Origin: Chryseolinea sp. | GTDB lineage: Bacteria > Bacteroidota > Bacteroidia > Cytophagales > Cyclobacteriaceae | Reading direction: 5' to 3' | Assembly: GCA_025923195.1 (NCBI GenBank) | Contig: JAICGJ010000007.1 | Coordinates: 1 to 64,000 of the forward strand | DNA length: 64,000 bases | Shown: positions 17,272 through 26,089 of the stretch, piece by piece | Numbering within the stretch: position 1 is the first letter of the stretch | Layout of the letters: every line of letters begins with the position of its first letter | Made by a program: the position numbers and the translations under genes | Notes under the pieces: generated by a model | What the model saw: the letters and a program-made list of their open reading frames with translations, nothing else | Database searches by the model: none | What the model was told of the DNA's origin: nothing

Positions 17272-18694
17272 AAATCCTGACCATTGGCAATTCAACCTCG
17301 CAGATGTAGAAGTGATCACACCCTCCCGGTACATTTCTGGTGAAGCTTATCCAGAAACCAAGGGCGTCAAGGTTATTAATCTGTGTAAGTCGTTTCAATA
17401 TCAAAGTATCGGATACTACGTATCTTTACTGGCCGAAGCTCGGAAGCATAAAGTGCTCCCTGGAATCTCAACGATCCAGGACCTTCGCTTTCCGTCGATA
17501 TTGCGAGAAGATTTTCAGGACTTCGATGACCTCATACAAAATTCATTCAAGAATGTAACGCAGGATAAGGTCGAGTTCGATATTTATTTTGGGACTACGC
17601 AAGAGGAAAATCTGAATAAGCTTGCGAAGCAGCTATTTCAGTACATCCCTGCGCCCTCGCTAAGCGTTACCTTTAGCAAGAGGAATAAATGGGTGCTACA
17701 AAGCATCAAACCCCTTAGCTTCGGCGAGGTTCCGGAAGGGGAAATGCATTTGCTGCATGCAGCCGCAGAAAAGTACCTTCAGCGCAAACGTGAGGTGCGC
17801 CCGGACAAAAAGAAATACGATCTCGCCATTCTCGTTGACCCAAACGATCCTAACCCGCCTTCAGATGAAAAGGCTCTGCAGAAATTCATCAAAGCAGGGG
17901 ATCAACTCGGGTTCTATGTCGAGGTAATAACCAAGGATGACTTCGATGAGCTGATCCAGTTTGATGCACTGTTTATTCGCGAAACTACTTTTGTCAACCA
18001 CCATACCTTCAGATTTGCAAAGAAGGCGCAGTCACTCGGACTCGTTGTAATAGATGATCCGGATTCAATCCTAAAGTGCACGAATAAAATTTATTTGAAT
18101 GAACTCCTTACCGCGAATAAAATCCTAACGCCCGTCTCCTACGTAATTAGTAAAGATAACTTTAAGAGTTTACCAAAGAAGCTTGCATATCCCTTCATTT
18201 TGAAACAACCGGACGGTGCATTTAGCAAAGGCGTTTTTAAAATTAAGAACGACGAGGAATTTAGACAGGCGTGCACTACCATGTTTCAGAAATCGGAGTT
18301 GCTGATAGCCCAGGAGTTCCTGCCTACTGCGTTCGACTGGCGCGTTGGGATTCTGGATGGGCAACCTTTATTTGTATGCAAGTATTTTATGGCGTCCGAA
18401 CATTGGCAAATCGTGAACTGGAGTACAGACAAACAACAACAGGAGGGAGCTGTTGAATGCGTAGCGTTTTATCAGGCACCAGCAGAACTTATTTCTACTG
18501 CGCTTGAAGCAACCGCATTGATCGGCCAGGGACTGTATGGCGTAGATATGAAAGAAGTAGATGGTAAATTTTATGTGATAGAAATCAACGACAATCCGAA
18601 TATTGATGCGGGTATAGAAGACAAGATCATGAAGGATAAGCTATATTCGGTTATTATGGAAGTATTCTTAAATAAGATCAAAGCTGATAAGTGA
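17249..18694 (+). CDS. RimK-type ATP-grasp ligase with RLAN domain
   Basis: 481 residues. The N-terminal ~150 residues match the RimK-like ATP-grasp N-terminal (RLAN) type. A pre-ATP-grasp domain (KKYDLAILVDPNDPNPPSD, near residue 190) comes next, then the ATP-grasp fold: YPFILKQPDGAFSKGVFKI (nucleotide lid), LIAQEFLPTAFDWRVGIL, and FYVIEINDNPNIDAGIED with the metal-binding Glu/Asn. These enzymes form amide bonds between a carboxylate (via acyl phosphate) and an amine, as RimK does when it adds glutamates to ribosomal S6. Substrates are not identifiable. It overlaps both neighbours, so it is tightly coupled to the C39-like and GCS2 genes. Confidence 0.92.
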   Translation: MPKLIIVENPDHWQFNLADVEVITPSRYISGEAYPETKGVKVINLCKSFQYQSIGYYVSLLAEARKHKVLPGISTIQDLRFPSILREDFQDFDDLIQNSFKNVTQDKVEFDIYFGTTQEENLNKLAKQLFQYIPAPSLSVTFSKRNKWVLQSIKPLSFGEVPEGEMHLLHAAAEKYLQRKREVRPDKKKYDLAILVDPNDPNPPSDEKALQKFIKAGDQLGFYVEVITKDDFDELIQFDALFIRETTFVNHHTFRFAKKAQSLGLVVIDDPDSILKCTNKIYLNELLTANKILTPVSYVISKDNFKSLPKKLAYPFILKQPDGAFSKGVFKIKNDEEFRQACTTMFQKSELLIAQEFLPTAFDWRVGILDGQPLFVCKYFMASEHWQIVNWSTDKQQQEGAVECVAFYQAPAELISTALEATALIGQGLYGVDMKEVDGKFYVIEINDNPNIDAGIEDKIMKDKLYSVIMEVFLNKIKADK

Positions 18695-19938
18695 TGACAC
18701 AGCCTCCCCGAATTCATCTTTTCCAAGGATATGGTGTAGAGCTTGAATACATGCTTGTCGATCGCGATTCATTAAATATCACCCCTATCACCGATGAATT
18801 ATTGAAACACGAATTAGGAGTCTACGGCAGTGATTATGAAAACGGTATGGTGACCTGGTCGAATGAGCTTGTCCTACATGTCGTTGAACTTAAATCTACC
18901 AAACCCGAGCTGGATTTTCAGTCACTGGAGGGTAAGTTCTCTGAAAATGTAAAAACGATTAATGCGATTTTATCGAAATGGAATGCCATGCTGATGCCGA
19001 CGGCGGCGCATCCGTTTATGAACCCTCTCACCGAAACCAAGATCTGGCCCCACGAAAACAATGAAGTGTATGCGATCTATAATAAGATCTTTGATTGTCG
19101 CGGCCATGGATGGTCTAATCTTCAGAGTACTCATCTCAACCTTCCGTTTTATGACGATGAAGAGTTTGCCAAACTTCATGCTGCTGTTCGGCTGGTTTTG
19201 CCTCTTCTCCCCGCCCTGTGTGCAAGTTCACCCATGCTGGATGGTAAGCTAACGGGGTCGCTGGATACAAGATTAAAATTTTACAAGACAAACCAGTCGA
19301 AGATCCCTTCCATCACGGGTAAAATAATTCCGGAAGCCGTCTTTTCAAAGCGGAACTATCTCAATACCATTTACGAAAAGATCAAAAGCGATATTGCGCC
19401 ATACGATCCAAACGAAGAGTTAAATGCGATATGGGTAAATTCCCGGGGGGCTATTCCGCGCTTTGACCGGGGCTCGATCGAGATCAGACTGATGGATATC
19501 CAGGAATGTCCAGCAGCAGATCTGGCAGCACTTACCCTGGTGATTGAAACCATTAAAGCGCTGACCGCAAACATGTTTACAAGTCTTGAGGCCCAGATGA
19601 AATGGAAGACCGAGGCATTGGCCCAACTGCTCGATCAAACGATACGGTCGGCCCAACTTGCAGTGCTGGATAACGTGGAATATCTGGCTTTATTTGACTA
19701 TCCTGGGAGCAAAGCCACAGCCAGTGAGTTGTGGCAACACATCCTTCAGGAATTATTGAAGAAAGGCAACAAGGTGCTTGAAGCATACCGGAAGGAATTG
19801 AATATTATTATAAAGGAGGGAACGCTTGCTTTTCGAATCGTTAAGGCTATCGGCAAGGATCAATCTAACGACAATATTGTTAGCGTTTATCGTAAACTTT
19901 GCGACTGCTTAGCGCATAACAGAATGTTTTTGAACTGA
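18694..19938 (+). CDS. GCS2-type glutamate-cysteine ligase-like amidoligase (first copy)
   Basis: About 414 residues from ATG 18694, which shares one base with the RimK-like stop; GTG 18691 is the alternative. It carries the GCS2 glutamine-synthetase-like fold: GVELEYMLVDRDSL (metal-binding Glu), then STHLNLPF, then SRGAIPRFDRGSIEIRLMD with metal and substrate residues, near residue 245-262. GCS2 enzymes join the gamma- or alpha-carboxylate of glutamate to an amine. Pairing with an ATP-grasp ligase suggests two successive amide bonds. It is unlike the second GCS2 protein at 37520, so the two probably make different products. Confidence 0.92.
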   Translation: MTQPPRIHLFQGYGVELEYMLVDRDSLNITPITDELLKHELGVYGSDYENGMVTWSNELVLHVVELKSTKPELDFQSLEGKFSENVKTINAILSKWNAMLMPTAAHPFMNPLTETKIWPHENNEVYAIYNKIFDCRGHGWSNLQSTHLNLPFYDDEEFAKLHAAVRLVLPLLPALCASSPMLDGKLTGSLDTRLKFYKTNQSKIPSITGKIIPEAVFSKRNYLNTIYEKIKSDIAPYDPNEELNAIWVNSRGAIPRFDRGSIEIRLMDIQECPAADLAALTLVIETIKALTANMFTSLEAQMKWKTEALAQLLDQTIRSAQLAVLDNVEYLALFDYPGSKATASELWQHILQELLKKGNKVLEAYRKELNIIIKEGTLAFRIVKAIGKDQSNDNIVSVYRKLCDCLAHNRMFLN

Positions 19939-20098
19939 GAAGTTTGAACTTCCACAACAAGCAATCCCAGCTGAATATATGGAATCACACCTAATGCCAA
20001 TGCTTTCATCCAAACGGGGATTAGGATATCGTGTGAAAATTGTTGACATATTAGTGCGTTTGATCAAAAGATGTCCGATGTGATTTAAGTTTAAGCAG

Positions 20099-20785
20099 AT
20101 GAACCTTGTCATCACTTGTGAGCATGCCGGGAACCAGGTGCCTGATTGTTATCAACACATTTTTTCCAACTGCAAAGATGTATTGGAGTCACATCGCGGG
20201 TATGATCCGGGTGCGTTGGAGATCGCCAGGTTCCTTGCGATGGAATGCAGCGCTCCTTTATTTATTTGCGAAACGACCAGACTGCTGATTGAACCAAATC
20301 GTTCGATTGATAGCCCAGAATTGTATTCTTCTTATTCACAGAAGCTTTTCGAAACAGATCACGAGGCGATTCTAAGACAATATTACTATCCGCATCGCAA
20401 TGGTGTTGAAGAAGTGATATCTAAGGTTTCAAAACCTGCTTTGCATCTTTCTATTCACACATTCACCCCAATTCTCGATGGCGACGCGAGAACCGTTGAC
20501 ATCGGAATCTTATATGACCCCGGCCGAAAATCTGAAAGGGAATTTTGCAGGTATCTCATGGATGGCCTCGAACAAAATCTTCCGTATCTGCAAATAAAAT
20601 TCAACGAACCTTATCTAGGCACGGACGATGGTCTCACAACGTATCTCCGGACGAAGTTCAGCGATCGCGATTATCTGGGCATCGAAATCGAGATAAATCA
20701 AAAATATATCGGCTCTGAAAAATGGGAATTGATTTCAGTGGGCCTTAAAGAGGTACTTTTTGATCTTTTGTATGCAAGTCGGTAG
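20099..20785 (+). CDS. N-formylglutamate amidohydrolase family
   Basis: 228 residues. The family pattern is visible: LVITCEHAGNQVPD at the start (metal-binding His/Glu region), ESHRGYDPGAL near residue 38, and a later LHLSIHTFTP segment. Members hydrolyse N-formyl- or related N-acyl-glutamate in histidine breakdown, but no hut genes are present. Coming 160 bases after the GCS2 gene on the same strand, it more likely hydrolyses or recycles an N-acylated glutamyl intermediate of the amidoligase pathway (inference). The C-terminal stretch ends with a helix (VLFDLLYASR). Confidence 0.9.
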   Translation: MNLVITCEHAGNQVPDCYQHIFSNCKDVLESHRGYDPGALEIARFLAMECSAPLFICETTRLLIEPNRSIDSPELYSSYSQKLFETDHEAILRQYYYPHRNGVEEVISKVSKPALHLSIHTFTPILDGDARTVDIGILYDPGRKSEREFCRYLMDGLEQNLPYLQIKFNEPYLGTDDGLTTYLRTKFSDRDYLGIEIEINQKYIGSEKWELISVGLKEVLFDLLYASR

Positions 20786-20794
20786 CGTGAAAGA

Positions 20795-21406
20795 CTATGA
20801 GTGAAGCTCGATGAGCATTTTATTGAGCTTATCGAGATGATCACCGTAAAGTTTTCTAAGAACCCAGTTGGCGAACCAGGTGCTCACGAGATAATACAAT
20901 CCGGCCATTAACAACAGGTAAAATATAGTGGCAGGTTTGGAGAGGAATTCAAGGTATTTATCGGTTCCCCGCTCCAATGCACCAAACAATAGTCCAAGCA
21001 AAAAATAGATCGGATACAAAATAGTATAACTAGTCCTATAGAATTTTAGATATCCGTTAAGGTTTTGTATAAGCGCTGAAATGGTATTATGCAGATTTCC
21101 ATTCATTTCATTGAAACGGTTTAACAAGATCAGTTTTTTTATGAAGTAAATGGTTGACGCCATGCACATGACTAATAACGAAATGGACGTCCATTTTAAG
21201 GCCCCGGTCTTTAGTGTAATAGCATACTTCAAAAGTACTATACTAACTACAAGTATAAAGGCCAGCTCAATCCAGACGTTCCGCTTTAACTTCGCGATAA
21301 TCGACCTGCTCCTTCCTTTAAGCATCAGGGCAATTTCTGCCTCACCTTTAATTTGAAAAGCAGGTTCCTTTTGGTTCCAAATGCTTTTTAGTTCTTCCAG
21401 TTCCAT
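20795..21406 (-). CDS. Membrane protein co-transcribed with ECF sigma factor
   Basis: 203 residues with an N-terminal soluble segment (about 40 residues, ending in a basic stretch) and four hydrophobic segments near 45-65, 72-92, 125-145 and 160-180. It starts two bases after the sigma factor stop codon, so it is in the same operon. It lacks the zinc anti-sigma HxxxCxxC motif, so an anti-sigma role is only an inference from position. Proteins of this shape follow sigma genes in many Bacteroidota without known function. It is convergent with the N-formylglutamate amidohydrolase gene, 9 bases apart. Confidence 0.75.
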   Translation of the reverse strand: MELEELKSIWNQKEPAFQIKGEAEIALMLKGRSRSIIAKLKRNVWIELAFILVVSIVLLKYAITLKTGALKWTSISLLVMCMASTIYFIKKLILLNRFNEMNGNLHNTISALIQNLNGYLKFYRTSYTILYPIYFLLGLLFGALERGTDKYLEFLSKPATIFYLLLMAGLYYLVSTWFANWVLRKLYGDHLDKLNKMLIELHS

Positions 21407-21407
21407 G

Positions 21408-21899
21408 TTATGGACACATAAGTTTTTTTAGTTTTTCCCTGATTCTATTCATTCGTACACGCACGTTGTTTTGTGTAATTCCAATTGTTTCAGCAATCTC
21501 CTCATACGGAATTTCTTCCAATGCCATCATGATCATCGCGCGTTCGATTTCAGAAAGCTGGCGAATCGCCCACTGAAGTTTTTGAAAATTTTCTTCATGG
21601 TCAGAGCTTGCCGCATCTGAAATATTCAAGTGCATGTCCCGCAGGTCCACCGTCTTCACCAAGCGGGATTGTTTTCTAAATCCTGAGATCGCCGTGTTCA
21701 AAGCAATGCGATACATCCAGGTCGATATTTTTGACTCCCCCCTGAATGAGGAAAATGATTTCCACAACTGCAGCACGATCTCCTGAAAAAGGTCATTTCG
21801 CACTTCCGGATCGTTCTCATACATGATACAGACCTTGTGGATCAACCCCTGATGCTCATTGATTAGGCTAATGAATTTTTTTTCGTCCAAAACCTTCAA
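21408..21899 (-). CDS. ECF RNA polymerase sigma factor
   Basis: 163 residues. Sigma region 2 is present around residues 10-75 (FQEIVLQLWKSFSSFRGESKISTWMYRIA, RIALNTAI), and sigma region 4 with a helix-turn-helix near residues 110-155 (IPYEEIAETIGITQNNVRVRMNRIREKL). It recruits RNA polymerase to a specialised promoter set. The membrane protein encoded next to it may report an envelope signal. A TATCTTTG box on its upstream side (21937-21944) may drive it; the expected -33 position falls inside the repeat array at 21958, so the repeat may affect its expression. Confidence 0.95.
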   Translation of the reverse strand: MKVLDEKKFISLINEHQGLIHKVCIMYENDPEVRNDLFQEIVLQLWKSFSSFRGESKISTWMYRIALNTAISGFRKQSRLVKTVDLRDMHLNISDAASSDHEENFQKLQWAIRQLSEIERAMIMMALEEIPYEEIAETIGITQNNVRVRMNRIREKLKKLMCP

Positions 21900-21936
21900 G
21901 GGAGAAACATATCTTGATGTATAAGTCGAAGGTAAA

Positions 21937-21944
21937 CAAAGATA
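21937..21944 (-). promoter_or_regulatory. Candidate -7 element for the ECF sigma operon
   Basis: Read on the minus strand this is TATCTTTG, a perfect TAnnTTTG box. No -33 TTTG is found 19-21 bases upstream; that place is occupied by the left arm of the inverted repeat at 21958. Confidence 0.4.
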
Positions 21945-21957
21945 ATTACAGTGATTA

Positions 21958-22043
21958 GGGTATAAGGTATGGGGTGTAGGGTATAAGGTATAAGGTATAA
22001 GAGCTGCTGCGATCGGACCCCTATACCCTACACCCTATACCTT
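21958..22043. repeat. Paired inverted heptamer arrays, unit RGGTATA
   Basis: The left arm at 21958-21999 is six consecutive 7-base units of RGGTATA type in perfect register. The right arm at 22018-22043 has three TATACCC-type units and one extra CCC. The loop is only about 18 bases, so this is the tightest pair and could form a long hairpin. It sits in the divergent spacer between the ECF sigma gene and the GH51 gene. The unit is the same as at 9423, 12 kb away. Confidence 0.88.
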
Positions 22044-22122
22044 GCATCTAATATATAAGTGTACACATTACATTTTCAACCAATAAAGTCTAAATTAGAG
22101 CCCCAAACTTGATCCATATTCT

Positions 22123-23658
22123 ATGAGAACCTTAGCAACCTTGATCTTTTTCGTTGCCGCGTTTAGGCTTTCGGCTCAAAACCAGTTGATATTAAATGCC
22201 GATCTAGGCAAGCATAAAATCAACAAACACATTTATGGACATTTTGCAGAGCATCTTGGCCGGTGTATATATGGAGGGTTTTATGTCGGGGAGGACAATA
22301 CAAAAATTAAACATACCAATGGTGTGCGTAATGACGTTGTCGACGCGCTGAAGAAGTTGAAAATACCTAATCTGAGGTGGCCCGGTGGCTGCTTCGCCGA
22401 CACGTATCACTGGAAAGATGGAATAGGGGCAAAGGATAAACGTCCTACCATTGTAAATCATTGGTGGGGCGGAGTGACCGAAGACAACAGCTTTGGTACG
22501 CACAATTTTCTCGACATGTGCGAGCTAATAGGAACTGAGCCGTATCTGTCGGGCAATGTTGGCAGTGGAACAGTTCAGGAATTCATTGACTGGGTCCAGT
22601 ACACAACTTTTGATGGTACCAGTCCGATGTCTGACCTGCGCAGGCAGAACGGAAGAGAGAAGCCTTGGAAGGTCAAATATTGGGGAATCGGGAACGAAGC
22701 ATGGGGATGTGGTGGCAATATGCGTCCTGAATACTATGCAGACGTGTATCGTCAGTTCACGACATTTCTTTCAGGATGGACGAACGAAGATAAAATTTTT
22801 CGAATTGCTTCTGGTGCAAGTTCATCAGACTATAAATGGACCGAAGTCTTGATGCGGGATATTCCGCACAACATGCTTGAAGGTGTAGCCCTGCACCACT
22901 ACTCCGTCATTGACTGGAATAAAAAAGGTCCGTCTACTACATTTTCGGAGGAGGAATACTTCACGACTATGAAGCGAGCGACACTCATGGAAGAACTGGT
23001 GCAAAAACATTCCAACATCATGGATAAATATGATCCCGAAAAGAAAGTCGCGCTGGTGGTTGACGAATGGGGTGGCTGGTATGACGTTGAGCCAGGCACG
23101 AACCCTGGCTTCTTATATCAGCAAAATACGATGCGCGATGCCATGATCGCAGGGGTGACGTTGAATGTGTTTCACAATCACTGCGACAGGGTAAGAATGG
23201 CAAACCTCGCTCAAACCATAAATGTACTGCAAGCTGTTATATTGACGAACGAAGAAAAGATGTTGCTGACGCCTACCTATCACGTTATGGAGATGTTCAA
23301 TGTCCATCAGGATGCTACAATGATTCCACTTATTGTCAATTCAAGTGATTATGTTCTCAACAACGAGAAGCTTAAGGCGATATCCGGATCGGCTTCCAGG
23401 GATGCGAATGGCGTAATCCATATTTCACTTGTAAATATTGATTCGAAGAAAGAACAGGAAATCACATTGGATCTGCGGGGAGGGAAATTCAGCAGCGTGA
23501 CAGGAGAAATCCTTTCATCGCCAAGGTTGCAGGATCATAACACTTTCGAAAACCCTGACAAAATAAAGCCCGCAACCTTTAAAGGTATAAGCATTAGTGG
23601 GACTACGCTCAAAGGAAAATTGCCTCCTTTCTCAGTAGTTGTATTGGAGCTAAAATGA
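22123..23658 (+). CDS. Alpha-L-arabinofuranosidase, GH51, secreted
   Basis: 511 residues with a signal peptide ([19 protein letters not shown]). The TIM-barrel catalytic residues are visible: the acid/base Glu192 in GNEAWGCGG and the nucleophile Glu315 in [12 protein letters not shown]-terminal beta sandwich ends at [10 protein letters not shown]. It releases terminal arabinofuranose from arabinan, arabinoxylan or arabinogalactan by a retaining mechanism. With the GH78 rhamnosidase 10 kb upstream it points to use of plant pectin side chains. The gene stands alone and has no SusCD neighbours. It follows the sigma operon divergently, with the repeat element between. Confidence 0.96.
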   Translation: MRTLATLIFFVAAFRLSAQNQLILNADLGKHKINKHIYGHFAEHLGRCIYGGFYVGEDNTKIKHTNGVRNDVVDALKKLKIPNLRWPGGCFADTYHWKDGIGAKDKRPTIVNHWWGGVTEDNSFGTHNFLDMCELIGTEPYLSGNVGSGTVQEFIDWVQYTTFDGTSPMSDLRRQNGREKPWKVKYWGIGNEAWGCGGNMRPEYYADVYRQFTTFLSGWTNEDKIFRIASGASSSDYKWTEVLMRDIPHNMLEGVALHHYSVIDWNKKGPSTTFSEEEYFTTMKRATLMEELVQKHSNIMDKYDPEKKVALVVDEWGGWYDVEPGTNPGFLYQQNTMRDAMIAGVTLNVFHNHCDRVRMANLAQTINVLQAVILTNEEKMLLTPTYHVMEMFNVHQDATMIPLIVNSSDYVLNNEKLKAISGSASRDANGVIHISLVNIDSKKEQEITLDLRGGKFSSVTGEILSSPRLQDHNTFENPDKIKPATFKGISISGTTLKGKLPPFSVVVLELK

Positions 23659-23723
23659 CGGATAGCTGAAGGGATGAAGGCTTATACGAAGCTGTTATTG
23701 TCGACTGTATCAGGGTACAAATC

Positions 23724-24989
23724 TTATTTCAACGTTTTTTCGGATTGACTTTCTACGTTGAACAGATTGTTAAGCAGCTCGGATAGGGTCTCGGCTTCTC
23801 CTCGCCTGCATGCCGCTTTGAGTTGAAGTACGGGGTATTTTAGGATTTTCTGCATTAAGGAGCGACTCATCTCATCAAGCTTTTGAACCTCTTCCGGTTT
23901 GGCATTTTTAATGAACCGTGCAATTTCTTCTTTCCTGATCTGCTCAAGCGTGCTCTTCAACCGTTGGATAGTGGGAGAAATTATCATTTCCTTCGACCAA
24001 TCCTCGAATTCCGAAATGGAATCCAGGATAATGTTTTTAACGGCAGGTATTGAAGCTCTTCGTTTCTCCAGCGCTTCATTTGTCTTCGCGCGGATATTAT
24101 CCAGGTTGTAAACAAGTGCTCCGGGAATATCCTCCACCGATGGTTCGATGCTGCGGGGGATTGAAAGGTCGATAAAGTATTTGTGCGTCAGGACATCGAT
24201 ATCCTTCAAAAGCTCCAGCGTGATCAACGGTTGTGTTCCAGAAACAGAGCTGATAACTATGTCAGCGTTTTCAATTTCCGCCTGCAGGTCCTCTATTCCT
24301 CCAAACTTGAAATTATACTTTTGCGCGAGCTTCTCAGCTTTGTCCTGAGTCCGGTTCAAGACTGTAACATTTTCTAACCGGGAATTGGCAAGATTAAGGC
24401 AAAAGTCCTGTCCAATCTCTCCAACTCCCACGACCAACACTCTTGGAGACTGGATATCCCAGGTCAGGTCTTCCGCTAATTCCTTTGCAGCGTAAGAAAT
24501 CGATGCGGCCCCATCTCTAAATGATGTTTCCTGCACTACTCTTTTGTTGGCAAAAAATATAGTATGCATGAGGCGATGCAAGAAAGGCCCAGCCATATTT
24601 TCATCGGCACTCCACTGATAAGCATTTTTCACTTGCCCTGAGATCTGCAAATCGCCAATAACTTGTGCGTCCAGGCCCAGAGAAACTTCAAAAAGATGCA
24701 ATATTGCCTCGTAGCCGGAAATCTGTGTAAAGTGCTGGTCAAATCCGGGCTCGCAATACTTAATCAATGATAAGCCCTTAAAGATTTCAACGGAGAAGTC
24801 CTTTTCAGCCAGATAATAGATTTCAGTACGGTTGCATGTAGAAACGATAAGCACGTCCGTCGCCGTGGTATAATTCCGTATGAACTGATGCAATTTTTTG
24901 GTTGCCGATTCATTTAATGAAACCAGTTCCCGGATGGCTACAGGGGCTGTTTTATAAGTGAGCGCTAAAGCCTTAAAATTTTGTGTCAT
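23724..24989 (-). CDS. hemA: Glutamyl-tRNA reductase
   Basis: 421 residues from ATG 24989. The start is placed there because MTQNFKALALTYKTAP matches family N-termini; a TTG at 25001 is less likely. The catalytic Cys is Cys52 in STCNRTEIY. The NADPH-binding domain shows VVGVGEIGQDFCLNL and the C-terminal dimerisation domain ends with QLKAACRRGEAE. It reduces glutamyl-tRNA to glutamate-1-semialdehyde, the first step of the C5 haem pathway. hemC lies in the same window at 60714, but hemB, hemL and hemD do not. Confidence 0.97.
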   Translation of the reverse strand: MTQNFKALALTYKTAPVAIRELVSLNESATKKLHQFIRNYTTATDVLIVSTCNRTEIYYLAEKDFSVEIFKGLSLIKYCEPGFDQHFTQISGYEAILHLFEVSLGLDAQVIGDLQISGQVKNAYQWSADENMAGPFLHRLMHTIFFANKRVVQETSFRDGAASISYAAKELAEDLTWDIQSPRVLVVGVGEIGQDFCLNLANSRLENVTVLNRTQDKAEKLAQKYNFKFGGIEDLQAEIENADIVISSVSGTQPLITLELLKDIDVLTHKYFIDLSIPRSIEPSVEDIPGALVYNLDNIRAKTNEALEKRRASIPAVKNIILDSISEFEDWSKEMIISPTIQRLKSTLEQIRKEEIARFIKNAKPEEVQKLDEMSRSLMQKILKYPVLQLKAACRRGEAETLSELLNNLFNVESQSEKTLK

Positions 24990-24998
24990 GTGAGTATA

Positions 24999-25006
24999 CA
25001 AAAGTA
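24999..25006 (-). promoter_or_regulatory. Candidate -7 element for hemA
   Basis: On the minus strand this reads TACTTTTG, a full match to TAnnTTTG, 9 bases before the hemA ATG at 24989. A TTTG at the usual -33 distance is not seen, so support is only moderate. Confidence 0.35.
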
Positions 25007-25163
25007 AAGCCTACGACAAATGAATATACTGACAAAAGTCAAATGCCTGTAATTTAGAACGTTTATAAATAAGGTAGAAAACGGGCTGACGACCGCCAAA
25101 AATTCAAAATTGCCAACGAGATAGTTAGCAAAAAAGTTGCATTTTAGAGTACCCGTTGTTGTC

Positions 25164-26084
25164 ATGTTCAAAATCAGGTACTGGATTAAAGATTTTTTCG
25201 GTTTCCCCCGGTCACAAGTTAATGGCTTTATAATTCTATTAGTGCTTGTAGCACTATTCTTGTTTTCAGAGCCCGTGTGGCATTGGTGGAGCAGCGGCCG
25301 CCCCGTGGATTTGACTGCTGACGTTGCTAAACTTGACAGCCTGGCGGCGTTGTGGTCAAACGAAGAAAACAATCCAAGCCAGCCTAAAACGGCAGAGAGT
25401 GCGAAAACTCCTTTCTATTTCAATCCCAACAATTGCACCTTGGACGAGTTTATTGCATTGGGATTTTCGCAGAACAGTGCGGCTCGGGTCATTAGATACA
25501 GGGAAAAGGGCGGGAAATTCAGGATAAAGTCGGATCTGCTAAAAATTTACGGTGTGGACTCTGCGTTCTATCAGCGGATTTACTCCTTCATTACGCTTCC
25601 GGACATTGCGACGCGAGTAAAGCAAAAGGCAAAGAGATATCCGACTAAAGATCCTAGCGCTGCTAAAGAGATCAGGCAAAAGTTTGATCTGAACAGGGCC
25701 GACACGTCAGCATTAAAAAAGATTTATGGTATTGGTGAGAAATTGTCTTTGCGCATCATAAACTACAGGGAAGTGTTAGGAGGATTTGTAACTATGGATC
25801 AGCTTAAAGAAGTCTACGGACTGGATTCTTTAGTCATCTATCGCTTGTTGGAAAACGCTGAGATCACGGATGAGTTTCAGCCAAAGAAAATAGATATTAA
25901 CACCGCTACCGAAAAACAGCTCGCGATGCATCCCTACATGAACAAGATTGCTAAAGCCATTGTCTCTTATCGATTCCAGCATGGAAATTTTAGTACGCTG
26001 GACGAAATTCGCAATGTCGTAAATTTGAACGATGAAACTTTTCGGAAAATTGCTCCTTATTTAAGCGTTAGTGACGATATGTGA
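25164..26084 (+). CDS. ComEA-type helix-hairpin-helix protein, membrane-anchored
   Basis: 306 residues from ATG 25164; the TTG at 25137 is less likely. After a short basic N-terminus and one membrane helix (FIILLVLVALFLF) comes a linker, then three tandem HhH units at roughly 100-150, 185-235 and 245-295 (for example FDLNRADTSALKKIYGIGEKL and DINTATEKQLAMHP). This is the ComEA pattern, which binds double-stranded DNA. ComEA proteins take up DNA across the envelope. It overlaps or nearly overlaps the SF1 helicase gene, so the two are co-transcribed; a DNA-uptake or envelope DNA role is possible. Confidence 0.88.
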   Translation: MFKIRYWIKDFFGFPRSQVNGFIILLVLVALFLFSEPVWHWWSSGRPVDLTADVAKLDSLAALWSNEENNPSQPKTAESAKTPFYFNPNNCTLDEFIALGFSQNSAARVIRYREKGGKFRIKSDLLKIYGVDSAFYQRIYSFITLPDIATRVKQKAKRYPTKDPSAAKEIRQKFDLNRADTSALKKIYGIGEKLSLRIINYREVLGGFVTMDQLKEVYGLDSLVIYRLLENAEITDEFQPKKIDINTATEKQLAMHPYMNKIAKAIVSYRFQHGNFSTLDEIRNVVNLNDETFRKIAPYLSVSDDM

Positions 26085-26089
26085 ACGAT

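Noticed and set aside
16528-19938. Ribosomal peptide (microviridin or bacteriocin) cluster
   Set aside because: ATP-grasp plus C39 could suggest this, but there is no precursor peptide gene and no transporter, and the ATP-grasp is of the RLAN-RimK type.
12012-23658. Polysaccharide utilisation locus around the GH78 and GH51 genes
   Set aside because: No SusC/SusD pair, sensor or further glycosidases adjoin either gene, and they are 7 kb apart with unrelated genes between.
24986-25372. Minus-strand frame of 128 codons over the ComEA-like gene start
   Set aside because: It overlaps both the hemA start and the HhH gene in antisense and has no recognisable domain.
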